From Gammaproteobacteria bacterium (GTDB lineage: Bacteria; Pseudomonadota; Gammaproteobacteria; Pseudomonadales; Pseudohongiellaceae), in the NCBI GenBank assembly GCA_021773355.1, contig JAJFKE010000051.1, forward strand, positions 1-64,000: a stretch of DNA of 64,000 bases. Reading direction: 5' to 3'. Below are positions 53,201 through 59,569 of this stretch, in pieces. Numbering within the stretch: position 1 is the stretch's first letter; every line of letters begins with the position of its first letter. The notes beneath the pieces are model-generated. The model was not told the origin of the DNA. It did not search any database and saw only the letters and a program-made list of their open reading frames with translations. The position numbers and the translations under genes are program-made.

Positions 53201-54864
53201 TAAGACCGTTTGGTCTGGACATTGATTTCTCGGGAGGGCGTGCTGATTTAACGCCAGGCCAGGGCGGTATCAATGATGAATCTTATGCGGCAGATTCGAA
53301 CGGCACCGCGTTCGCTGTGGCTGGTGTTGGTTTTAGCACCACGGTGCGTGGCATTCAATACGATGCAGCCGATGATATTATAGGCCCGGACGGCATACCG
53401 GATCCCGATTCTGAACTGTGGGACAACCTGAGTACGCCCAATTTCGGCCACGATTCCACCGCTGCTACTTACAAAGTACAACTCAATTCAACCACGGTAG
53501 CACCTCCTGGTGGCTATGGTGCGCTTGCCGACAACGACTTCCTCACTTTCACTAATGGTGCCAGCACGCAAAGTGTGACTTTCGATGAGGTAGGAATCAT
53601 TGATCTGGAAGCTACTCTCTTGGATCTCGTAAACGCACCCGTTAATTACCTGCTGTCGGGCACACAACTCACCGGCCATGTTCGCGATGTAGGTCGTTTT
53701 TACCCAGCAAGCTTTGAGCTTTCAGGGGGTTCTATTACTTCAAGAGCTCAGGCACGGATGGAAGCAATGTGTATTAACCCCGTCAGCGATTTTACCTACA
53801 TGGGTGAAGAATTTGAGTTCAGTGCCTCGATCGAGGCACAAAACGGAGCAGTGCCGGGAGTAAGAACACGAAACTATGTCGACGGTTTTGCCAAACTGGA
53901 TAATACCGACTTGTTGTTGGCAAACTTTTTCGGATTTGAGGAATTGGCTGGTGTGGACAATGATCTATCATCACGGATGGCTTTTGGATCAACTGCACCT
54001 GATGTGACCTGGCCGACCGAGGCGGCAGCGGAACCACTTCGAGGCATAGGATTACTGGCCGGGAATTTGATTTTCAATCGACAGTCTGGTGGTGTGCCCC
54101 CCGATGATTCAGAGGATGGCCCCTACAACGGACTTAGCATTGGCTTGAACACTGCCGATACTGATGGGGCTGCCCTTGAACTTGGAATCGATTTAGATGA
54201 AGTAATGCCGATAGAGAATGACGTAGCTCTCATAGCAACGGAGGATTTCCGTTATGGCAGACTCCTGATCGACAATGCCTTCGGACCTGAAACCGAAGAG
54301 TTGGGAATTCCCTTTAGAATCGAATATTGGAATACCGATCAATGGGCCACCAACACGCTTGATAGTTGCACCGTTCTTTTTTATAACGCATCGGAAGATG
54401 ACCGCACCTTGCGCTCCGCATTCTATGTGGACGGTTCCTGGGAGGGGAATCTGGATGCTGATGCCGATAATCAAGATGACGGTGAAACCACTATTGAAAA
54501 CGATGAGGTCATAGCAGACACAGATTTGGTAATTAGCATAAGCGGTGGTCAAACCAATCAAGTTTCCGGGGTTGATTTGGATGCGGATGGGGAAGAAGAC
54601 GACAAGCCGTTGGTAACCTCTGCGCCAGGAGAAGGCTTGGAGGGAAGTGTGATCGTTGAGTTTGATCTCAATCACGCTTCGCTGCCCTATTCTCTTGATT
54701 TTCTTTCCTATGATTGGCGCACAACAGTTGAAGTCGATGTGTTGGATGAGATTGAAGATGGAAATTATATAGACAATCCTCGATCCCAGCTCAACTTTGG
54801 CAGTTACCGAGGGCATGACAGAGTCATCAACTGGCAGGAAATTTATATAGGGCCAACACCTTAG
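44218..54864 (+). CDS. mshQ: Giant MshQ-like surface protein (3548 residues)
   Basis: A signal peptide (residues about 16-38, ending ANA) starts a huge exported protein, several times the 1000-1300 residues I recall for MshQ. Domains from N to C: a lectin-like first domain (40-270); tandem immunoglobulin-like units of 115-128 residues to about 1134, each beginning with Cys (397, 525, 652, 776, 893, 1019) and a second Cys 14-22 residues on; a further beta-rich part to about 1370; a DUF3344-like region (about 1375-1740); two DUF11 repeats (about 1750-1900 and 1960-2090); a propeller-like region (2095-2388); two more Ig-like units flanking a concanavalin-like domain (2505-2685); and a C-terminal MshQ/DUF6701 domain (about 2995-3548). 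No sorting signal or membrane anchor is seen at the end. It is probably the pilus-tip adhesin. Confidence 0.88.
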   Translation: MIFPATQCLNSSTNLRRHACLLLLVFCASVLTIPEANALDCAATFADVPGERVQLKACDSDFSNSNGDDNANFQFGGGVTVTAGDLLLVSLGVDSNGESFTPPAGWTELEPFISGRGVSSNIWTKVATAADVLKPSYQFSWLNGNEKNQGYMLLFTGTSGTYNFASGDQNAQQFPTSLAVVPNSPFNLILRTANIDRNALDTTLQGPGMAGHTDLIQQENTGNGTGSRVGITAAFTHQAAQASTGTENFSLQFAEGSHNRTISVEPYEFRFFLEDASGSSPTQSNVCSIKQVTLRVTDSGGNALPFNYVGSVSLSTSTNNGDWSDSGLNVNAVTPGGADSGTATYQFAAGDANELILNFTDTHAETVNFNVTDTATGNWQESTTAGYASPNLTINLCEFRIAYGSALDVPANTMGTCGIETITIDLVDAVNGDPATNYAGTVQIDNNRGTAGGNYTANTVPGAFNNVGNGVATYALGIGDSQVILNYTDIETGSNVNFTITEDSGLGILDSSNATFDPDLDVADCTIDIQVAPTMGVCTAGETLTITILDVDGSTATSFDGEIEISTDSVNGDYVLTSGGLGGNGTLDDGAMADDGIATYDFDVGLGDVGVVQIDFQTAVIETIQFTADETVGTPGLSVDAGSNLDLDVLGCKIVISHSTESDVCSLEAVTITIADTADNAVTGFDGTVTISSGLTNDTWTTNTVAAPGNFVDTLPNDGLFEYTFVAGGAGDNGDIVVNYELVVPTATVNFDGSSTTPGIAAPSGPDDPDLGIVACTAEISVNPQMNVCSISETVTLSILNRDSGLANGTIGSMVLTASNSKGSFISTTGVALNLNDGAPDDGIASYVFDGSEGGTVDFEYSTSTVGAFTFSSSAPNISFNSTGFENLDVLDCEFRISFDGGATGNAGTSDVCSVQAMTIQVWNVDGGSSAIVNDYVGTVNLTTTSGGWVEQGGGSPGVLDDPFPQDGSATYEFVSGDAGQVTLDFSSDSSGTLNFSVTQGAISADNASWDPDLMVSLCTFRITMVDETMTACTTEDVTITVYDSLGVTADGYTGTVAISTSTLNGNWTGPVGLSDTPGDDNGVASYVFDGTEVGAAVTLTFEDFNFEDVNVNLLAGEIVEDGAFDPDLEVTGCLPSIVSSVCFDGPGGGTGSLALSASPGPGRMVIMWVFHAEDLTPQDVTSATFNGAAMTEIADEFGANTGIELWGITDALLPAGGASYPGAYTFDSAPAQTASMCLVELADVEQTFPTRVANPNENLGNVNSNSFGAVTDMTTSITTSGNNALVLSGVVSDYDAGGGNSWFNSVEPDPPMVMRFTGNNDQNPVDGTAGGSEGVKPVAGLITVIDHDNSSSIVSAAHIVAGFDPLVAGDPEADGYVPVLLQETLSGNISYRAIGHTLRTHSNAATSPDTNGECSFVPLGTGTTSDLAMPAGSTVERAYLYWAGSGTELQADLDIEFGHSLDLPTLNSITGEELFMITGVGSGGNLDYFASYKDVTTEVAANGNGTYTLRELDTQSTGVWSGGATACAGGWGLIVIYSNPAEAFRVANLFHGFQPFQNSSFTLVPRNFRMKTTDDDPLLFEPNGQITHITVEGDETLEGGAGGSEALGIQDGPGLETFTVLTNSYNPLTGDFNSTVTRPAYFLDNGVGGTNLYQFDATGGDDGAGYENDAVIPHHPDLIPYTPDDVRELGDSWGFDVDTHYITGNTSGTPLYPFAGAGAEAEQITTEYSSGQDLVLLIAEVISVTNFDLADLEVFKSVSGALKVDQPQDFVFTVTNNGNNGSSGGEATGLVVVADILPNGMTLNSVSGPVGSFWTCYTGADRFSCTYDILNDCVDFGTVSDDIGCETVANQLSTGESLPPLTANVQVGGFAFFPDESNPTKNIVRMQHNGANSPAQPACIALISGSPGVIPDPDLCQRSPQFDNVNDLDGGATDINDLTDKDIVNNNNVDSIIDNVIGLKTDLAIDKSIDGDLEVGETQTYTISVSNNGPDDTNETINIIDNAPAGIQFDGTAAGTGWVCSVNTAVQIDCDYAAVLGALDPPAVLTLPVTVTGTAGQSVTNTAQVTPGTHNFDTTNTANNTDSDTSIIIAPPVASQEKFLLSVSVGGNDSEIGGLVGIENDDYFVYNPQSNVGTGFYDDSASGDVDDANAVHVFKNGHIAISASGEINGGGTSTVGGLAFQPEDIVVYDPIKDTAIMLFDGSAIFDGPITANHNIDAVFVKEDGRIVFSIFGDALAGDDACITWTGPTTLCFNRGDVVEYNPLDGSATILVDAFDPLDGDDEIFTSEAQVNGIYLRVDDTDPNDVKEVYILSVNGTQQVGACAGCDPVVGTGVTPDDIIEVDLTGADPVTQNLFVGDVEFGVFTPVDGTREIDAIHVVEDGYHGHFSISQSQAGTTCSAGQITIRKHEFSHDVDTDYVGSILITTDDGVGGAGTWSIAVGNGALTDVGVDDGVATYTFDPTDNGEVTLYLTETDASTIDVNVTNLIVQEQEDPAFNFSNVIADITYEDEFTSAAFDNNDGITVWASPWTEVDNAVGGTGPATGNVIIAAGSMQFTTEPGLLSSEMSRIADLSLFPISNDLVELSFDFKYSSLNSPADRFVAEVRENNGANWEEVWVWDTGGTNGVFQGSGAIDLKAAIEAVPRVWAGWSSSTEIRFRVDTGYTGTSRMFIDNVKLQTGTTTCGIGVMDHWEIQIDNLTGTSAFEVGGISCLASQITISGHDANHVAAEPGEAVTFRALSQTLVEKGSWSAPSTGTGPFVDSGTATDGLATYTFPNGESQVILNFNYTDPTLDPENVNFDVTSAFPVHVDEDPTLRIGDVVLRIYNETQNGPNLIPTQISGKASSVAAPTADTLTVQVITSDLTDTTQCIPLIDVGETLTFSFGLECIDDDFCNSATLIAPVATVNGTEIPNLDSNGGTGAAAYADIDLTFASFTNSGVASEIQLMYQDAGNVQLHAQFDVPTNIRADTSPANIAADIGAGVGTPLETSSNIFTVRPFGLDIDFSGGRADLTPGQGGINDESYAADSNGTAFAVAGVGFSTTVRGIQYDAADDIIGPDGIPDPDSELWDNLSTPNFGHDSTAATYKVQLNSTTVAPPGGYGALADNDFLTFTNGASTQSVTFDEVGIIDLEATLLDLVNAPVNYLLSGTQLTGHVRDVGRFYPASFELSGGSITSRAQARMEAMCINPVSDFTYMGEEFEFSASIEAQNGAVPGVRTRNYVDGFAKLDNTDLLLANFFGFEELAGVDNDLSSRMAFGSTAPDVTWPTEAAAEPLRGIGLLAGNLIFNRQSGGVPPDDSEDGPYNGLSIGLNTADTDGAALELGIDLDEVMPIENDVALIATEDFRYGRLLIDNAFGPETEELGIPFRIEYWNTDQWATNTLDSCTVLFYNASEDDRTLRSAFYVDGSWEGNLDADADNQDDGETTIENDEVIADTDLVISISGGQTNQVSGVDLDADGEEDDKPLVTSAPGEGLEGSVIVEFDLNHASLPYSLDFLSYDWRTTVEVDVLDEIEDGNYIDNPRSQLNFGSYRGHDRVINWQEIYIGPTP

Positions 54865-55084
54865 CTTTCTTTGCTAAAGCTGATTAGAGGGGATTGTAGA
54901 TGTACTCTAATTTGAACTTCACAGATCACTAATCACTTAGAGTCTGAAATATCCGCAGAAAATATTGAGCCAACTCAATAGATTAACTTGTTCTAAGCTG
55001 CTGTTTTCTGCTCAGCCGTTAAATTTTGAACAATAGCCCAGTTTCTGGCGGCTGGACTGGACAGAATACCTCATCGCCCTCTGT

Positions 55085-55142
55085 CGGAGATGCTCCCCGC
55101 TCACGGGCCCCTGGCCCTGATTGTTCCCAGGAAACATCTCCG
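55085..55142. repeat. Long-loop inverted repeat downstream of ntrC
   Basis: CGGAGATG (55085-55092) and CATCTCCG (55135-55142) are perfect inverted repeats enclosing 42 G/C-rich bases that can pair further. It lies in the 358-bp gap between mshQ and ntrC, which has no gene. No T run follows on either strand, so it is not a classical terminator. Confidence 0.45.
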
Positions 55143-55222
55143 TTACAGCAGGCTTACTTCAGCGTTGAATTTACAATAAAACTAAGCCAGCGTTTTCAAG
55201 ATTTCGTGGGGATATCTCAGAC

Positions 55223-56650
55223 CTAGAGTTCTTCGTCCTCGTCTTTATCTTCAGTGGCACCCAATTCCTTTATCTTGCGCGTAAGCGTATTTCTGCCCCA
55301 TCCAAGCAGGTTCGCGGCATCCCGCCGGCGTCCAGCAGTGTGCTTCAAGGCTATATTGATCATGGTGCGCTCGAACATAGGTGTAGCCTGATTCAGAATG
55401 CCGACATTGCCCAGGCTGAGTTGTTGGTCGGCCCATTGATGTAGTCCATTGGTCCAATCACCAGAGCTGCTGATAGAGGTTTCCTGTGCGGCAAACTCTG
55501 GAGGCAGATCGACCAAGTGCACTTCACGACTGGAAGCCATCACGGTAATCCAGCGACAGAAGTTTTCCAGTTGTCTAACGTTGCCCGGCCAATTTAGTCC
55601 AGTCAGGTATTTTTCGGTTTCTGGCCGCAGAATTTTTGGTTCCACGTCTAATTCTTTAGCCGCGGAATGCAGAAAATGATTGGCTAGCTTGGGGATGTCT
55701 TCACGTCTGTCGCTGAGCCGTGGGATGTGAATGCGAATAACGTTGAGTCTATGGAAAAGATCTTCGCGAAACTCATGACTCTCGACCAATTTTTCCAGGT
55801 CCTGATGCGTAGCTGCAATGATTCTTACGTCCACCTTTATCGAGGTGTGGCCACCTACGCGGTAGAATTCCCCGTCGGAGAGAACTCGTAGCAGGCGGGT
55901 CTGTGTCTCGGCAGGCATGTCCCCGATTTCATCCAAAAACAAGGTGCCGCCGTTGGCTTGTTCGAAGCGGCCAGTGCGCTGTGACGTCGCTCCCGTGAAT
56001 GCACCCTTCTCGTGACCAAATAATTCGGACTCAATTAACTCTTTCGGTATGGCAGCAACGTTCAAGGGCACGAAGGTTTTGTCTCTGCGTGGACTGTGCT
56101 GATGCAATGCTCTAGCCACTAATTCTTTACCCGTACCCGACTCGCCGTTGATCAGAACTGAAATATTCGATTGCGAGAGCCTGCCGATGGCGCGGAATAC
56201 TTCCTGCATCGCTGGTGCTTCGCCAATAATTTCCTGAGTCTTTGTGATTTCGGCAGCATCGCTTTCAACGTTCTGTTCGCGCGAGTGTTCCAGGGCGCGA
56301 TTGGTCATCGCCACAGCATCTTCTATGTCAAAGGGCTTTGGCAGATACTCGAAAGCGCCGCGACTATAGGAGGAGACAGCACTGTCCAGGTCCGAATGAG
56401 CGGTCATAATGATGACGGGAAGCAGCGGGTACTGCTCCTTAATAGTAGAAAGTAAATCCAGGCCGCTTATACCCGGCATGCGAATATCGCTGATAATTGC
56501 ATCGGGTAATTCCTGTTCGAGTCTGTGCAGCAGGTCATCACCATTCTCGAAGGATTCCGTATTGAGTCCCGTTTTACCCAAAGACTTTTCCAATACCCAG
56601 CGAATGGAGCGGTCATCATCGAGTATCCAGACAGAATTACTTGAGTTCAT
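55223..56650 (-). CDS. ntrC: Nitrogen regulator NtrC (NR(I), sigma-54 activator)
   Basis: The 475-residue response regulator has a receiver domain with phospho-acceptor Asp55 (ISDIRMPG) and a sigma-54 AAA+ domain. That domain has Walker A GESGTGKE (about 168-175), the sigma-54 contact loop GAFTGA (about 214-219) and Walker B GGTLFLDEIGDM. A C-terminal Fis-like helix-turn-helix (RRRDAANLLGWGRNTLTRKIKEL) follows. It activates nitrogen-assimilation promoters when phosphorylated by NtrB, including the glutamine synthetase gene upstream, as the sites there suggest. It is 54 bp downstream of ntrB. Confidence 0.98.
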   Translation of the reverse strand: MNSSNSVWILDDDRSIRWVLEKSLGKTGLNTESFENGDDLLHRLEQELPDAIISDIRMPGISGLDLLSTIKEQYPLLPVIIMTAHSDLDSAVSSYSRGAFEYLPKPFDIEDAVAMTNRALEHSREQNVESDAAEITKTQEIIGEAPAMQEVFRAIGRLSQSNISVLINGESGTGKELVARALHQHSPRRDKTFVPLNVAAIPKELIESELFGHEKGAFTGATSQRTGRFEQANGGTLFLDEIGDMPAETQTRLLRVLSDGEFYRVGGHTSIKVDVRIIAATHQDLEKLVESHEFREDLFHRLNVIRIHIPRLSDRREDIPKLANHFLHSAAKELDVEPKILRPETEKYLTGLNWPGNVRQLENFCRWITVMASSREVHLVDLPPEFAAQETSISSSGDWTNGLHQWADQQLSLGNVGILNQATPMFERTMINIALKHTAGRRRDAANLLGWGRNTLTRKIKELGATEDKDEDEEL

Positions 56651-56704
56651 ATAAAGTACTACCTTCTATAACGCGGCTATAAGGCCAGTTTTTGGTTCCT
56701 GAAA

Positions 56705-57784
56705 CTATTCCGAAGCAGCAATTGGTAAAAGAATGGTGAAACAAGTGGCGCCAGGTCTACTGTCACATTCAATCAAGCCTTTATGCTGATTGATTATGGA
56801 ATGAGTAATCGATAGACCAAGTCCGGTGCCATCGGCGCGGCCGCTAATCATCGGATAAAAGATTGAATCGAGCAGGTCGGCTCTTATGCCCGGACCGTTG
56901 TCGATTATCTTGATGCTGGCAGTTAATCTATGAAACCTGGCCCCTATGGTGGCGTTGCGAATTACCCGGGTGCGCAAGTGAATGCGTCCCAGGTCGTGTT
57001 CCACTTTCGGACTGAACAATGATTGCATGGCATTGCGTGCGATATTTAGCATCGCCTGTATGAGCTGCGACGAGTCAGCCAGAAGCGGTGGTATGCTAGG
57101 GTCATAGTCGCGAATCAGCCGTATACCTTTGCCGCTGATTTCTGCTTCTACCAAACTCCTTACTCGCTCCAATACCTCGTGTACATTGGTAGGCTGCATA
57201 TTGAGTGGTTGCCTTGAACCTACCAGTCTGTCCACTAACTTGTGTAGACGATCGGCCTCTTCGATGATGACATTGGTGTAGTCGGCCAAGTCTTCCGAGT
57301 TAAGCTCTTGTGCGAGCAGCTGAGCAGCTCCTCGAATTCCACCGAGCGGGTTCTTGATCTCATGGGCAAGGCCGCGAACTAATTCTCGGGTGGTTGCGTG
57401 AGTGCTATTTAATGACTCTTCGCGGCTGATACGGTAGGAATGCTCTAACGAGGTTATTTCCAGCAGCGCTCTTTGTTCGCCGTTTTCTTCATAGGGAGTG
57501 ATGGTGTAATCCACATCCACTACTTTCCCATGCATTAACTGTAACTGAGTCTGCCGCTTGGTAAAGCTGTTGTTGTTGTTCAGGGCTGTTTGCATCTCGC
57601 CTATGTCTTCCGCCGCCTTGATAAACACATCACCAATGAAAAGCTGACTCGCCTTGCGCACACTAAGTTCCAGCAGATTCTCGGCGGCTACATTTAAATA
57701 GAGTAGGTGTAGTTGCTTGTCCATCACTAGGACACCAGTCTTCAAATTGTCTAACAGACGTTTATGTATGTTATCCCGGTTCAT
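56705..57784 (-). CDS. ntrB: Nitrogen sensor histidine kinase NtrB (NR(II))
   Basis: This 359-residue cytoplasmic kinase has a PAS domain (about 5-115), the phospho-acceptor His141 in LAHEIKNPLGG, and an ATPase with N box (QAMLNIARNAMQ), G1 DNGPGI and G2 GRADGTGLGLSI. There is no membrane segment, as expected for NtrB. It phosphorylates or dephosphorylates NtrC under PII control. Its own promoter region carries an NtrC-type site (57995-58011). Confidence 0.97.
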   Translation of the reverse strand: MNRDNIHKRLLDNLKTGVLVMDKQLHLLYLNVAAENLLELSVRKASQLFIGDVFIKAAEDIGEMQTALNNNNSFTKRQTQLQLMHGKVVDVDYTITPYEENGEQRALLEITSLEHSYRISREESLNSTHATTRELVRGLAHEIKNPLGGIRGAAQLLAQELNSEDLADYTNVIIEEADRLHKLVDRLVGSRQPLNMQPTNVHEVLERVRSLVEAEISGKGIRLIRDYDPSIPPLLADSSQLIQAMLNIARNAMQSLFSPKVEHDLGRIHLRTRVIRNATIGARFHRLTASIKIIDNGPGIRADLLDSIFYPMISGRADGTGLGLSITHSIINQHKGLIECDSRPGATCFTILLPIAASE

Positions 57785-57994
57785 GCCTGTCAGATCTCAC
57801 TATCGTCACTCTGTTGTCCATGGTTTCCCTGTATGGCATCACCGCTACGTCATGCATCAATTCAGCTAGAACAAAGCGTCCAGTCCAAGTAGCTATGCAA
57901 TAAGTAAACCAAGAGAAGCAATGGTGGCTATGTCACTATTTTCGGGCCTTGTGCTCGATAGAAGCAAAGAACTGAGGCACAGGAAAGAAAATAA

Positions 57995-58011
57995 TGCACC
58001 ATAATAGTGCG
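57995..58011. promoter_or_regulatory. NtrC-type binding site before ntrB
   Basis: TGCACCATAATAGTGCG matches the NtrC consensus TGCACYRRRWTRGTGCA at 15 of 17 positions. It lies in the glnII-ntrB gap, 211 bp ahead of the ntrB start and beyond the synthetase terminator. In enteric bacteria one NtrC site at the ntrB (glnL) promoter gives negative feedback; the same is inferred here. Confidence 0.65.
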
Positions 58012-58042
58012 CTCCTCGTATTTCTGCAATATTCAATGGCAC

Positions 58043-58069
58043 AAAAAAGCCCGGTTCGAGAACCGGGCT
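58043..58069 (-). terminator. Rho-independent terminator after the glutamine synthetase gene
   Basis: On the minus strand AGCCCGGTT-CTCG-AACCGGGCT is a perfect 9-bp stem with a four-base loop followed by six T. It starts 26 bases after the synthetase stop and should separate its abundant message from ntrBC. Confidence 0.92.
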
Positions 58070-58094
58070 TCTGTTTGCGCTACTTGAGAGAGGC

Positions 58095-59108
58095 TTAAGC
58101 CAGGGCTTCCTTTGTAGTCTTGATGATAGCCGCTGCAACCTTATAAGGGTCAGCGTTGGAGGCAGTACGTCGGTCTTCAAGACGTCCCTTCCAGCCATCT
58201 TCAACAGTACCGATTGGGATACGGATTGAAGCGCCACGGTCAGATACGCCGTAGCTGAATTGATCGATAGACTGTGTTTCATGCAGACCGGTCAGGCGGT
58301 GATCGTTATTGGCGCCGTAGACGCTGATGTGGCGATCAATGTTCTTGCCGAATTCCTCACAAATCTTGGTAAAGATGGACTCATCTCCATCTTCTCGCAT
58401 TGGACCGTTGGAGAAGTTGGCGTGCATGCCAGACCCATTCCAATCCAGTTCTTTACCTAGAGGTTTTGGCTCGTAGTTGATAGCTAGACCATAGCGTTCA
58501 GCGGTGCGATCCAATAGATAGCGCGCGATCCAGGTTTCGTCGCCGGCTTTCTTGGCGCCTTTGGAAAATACCTGAAATTCCCACTGACCGGCCGCTACTT
58601 CTCCGTTGATTCCTTCCAGGTTGAGGCCGGCTTCCAGACACAGGTCCATATGGTCCTCGATTACCTCGCGGCCGAAGGCATTCTGCGCGCCAACGGAGCA
58701 GTAATAGGGGCCTTGAGGGCCGGGGTAACCGCCGGGAGGGAAGCCCGGGGGTAGATTAGTCTTTATGTCCCACAGAAAGTATTCCTGCTCAAAACCAAAC
58801 CAGAAATCTTCGTCGTCATCATCAATCGTCGCGCGCCCATTGGACACGTGGGGCGTACCGTCGGCATTAAGTACTTCGGTCATTACCAGATAGGCATTGG
58901 CGCGATCAGGATCGGGATAGATGGCTACAGGCTTCAGTAGGCAATCGGAGTCATTACCTTCGGCCTGTTGTGTTGAGCTACCGTCGAATGACCACATGGG
59001 GCACTCTTCCAGAGTACCGCCGAAATTGTCGCGAACCTGGGTTTTACTGCGCAGACTTTGAGTTGGCTGATAACCGTCAAGCCAGATGTATTCTAATTTA
59101 GATTTCAT
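58095..59108 (-). CDS. glnII: Glutamine synthetase, type II (eukaryotic-like)
   Basis: The 337-residue enzyme joins ammonia and glutamate with ATP. The length and motifs (MWSFDGSSTQQAEGNDSDCLLKP, GFEQEYFL, EVAAGQWEFQV, ELDWNGSGMHANFS, HETQSIDQFSYGVSDRGASIRIP) mark it as type II, not the 470-residue type I enzyme that usually sits before ntrBC in gammaproteobacteria. Type II enzymes lack the tyrosine adenylylation loop, so control is expected at transcription. A sigma-54 promoter and two NtrC-type sites upstream fit this. The start has AGGAG 12 bases upstream. Confidence 0.95.
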   Translation of the reverse strand: MKSKLEYIWLDGYQPTQSLRSKTQVRDNFGGTLEECPMWSFDGSSTQQAEGNDSDCLLKPVAIYPDPDRANAYLVMTEVLNADGTPHVSNGRATIDDDDEDFWFGFEQEYFLWDIKTNLPPGFPPGGYPGPQGPYYCSVGAQNAFGREVIEDHMDLCLEAGLNLEGINGEVAAGQWEFQVFSKGAKKAGDETWIARYLLDRTAERYGLAINYEPKPLGKELDWNGSGMHANFSNGPMREDGDESIFTKICEEFGKNIDRHISVYGANNDHRLTGLHETQSIDQFSYGVSDRGASIRIPIGTVEDGWKGRLEDRRTASNADPYKVAAAIIKTTKEALA

Positions 59109-59325
59109 TTTCTCTTCTTTCTCCTAATCGATATCGACTACTTGATAATGTATGACTTGTGCTCGTTTTTCCTGCCCCCGGTACTTCGCGCTTACGGTTT
59201 TTACCCGACACGGAGCAGCTGAGAGAGCCTATCAGCTGTTGCTGTCACCTTAGCAAGGGGCTGCCGACTACATCCGATGCATTATCAGCTATACTTCCGC
59301 GGCTTGCCTTGTGTGCTTGGGGAGG

Positions 59326-59341
59326 AGCAAAATATATGCCA
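59326..59341 (-). promoter_or_regulatory. Sigma-54 promoter of the glutamine synthetase gene
   Basis: On the minus strand the sequence is TGGCATATATTTTGCT, matching TGGCAC-N5-TTGC with one change. The GG and GC elements have the strict spacing needed. Transcription would start near 59315, giving a leader of about 206 nt. Confidence 0.8.
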
Positions 59342-59400
59342 TTACTGCATCGCTGCAAAGCCCTATTTTAGTGGGCCGAAGAGAATGAATGAAAATGTTT

Positions 59401-59447
59401 GGCTCTATTTTGGTGCATATGAAGAATTAGTGCATAATTATAGTGCA
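59401..59447. promoter_or_regulatory. Two NtrC-type activator sites upstream of glnII
   Basis: GGCTCTATTTTGGTGCA (59401-59417) and TGCATAATTATAGTGCA (59431-59447) each match the 17-bp NtrC consensus at 13 positions. Their centres are 30 bp apart, about three helical turns, and lie near -94 and -124 from the predicted start. This is the geometry of the enteric glnA enhancer. A further half site TGCACC is at 59472. The rest of the 461-bp gap to thiI has no gene. Confidence 0.7.
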
Positions 59448-59569
59448 TTTCCATTAAATTATTTCGATTGATGCACCAGTGAAGTCCTTTGATGTTGCGT
59501 CCCGCTGGGCTTCAGTCCAGAATTACCGTCGCTGCTACTGCTACAGTGGCTAGAGAGTTGATTAGATAG

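Noticed and set aside
55026..55226. Small plus-strand open frame after mshQ
   Set aside because: It has no start signals and covers the inverted repeat at 55085-55142; the product has no recognisable features.
57893..58282. Minus-strand open frame overlapping the end of the glutamine synthetase gene
   Set aside because: It crosses the synthetase terminator and its coding 3' end in another frame.
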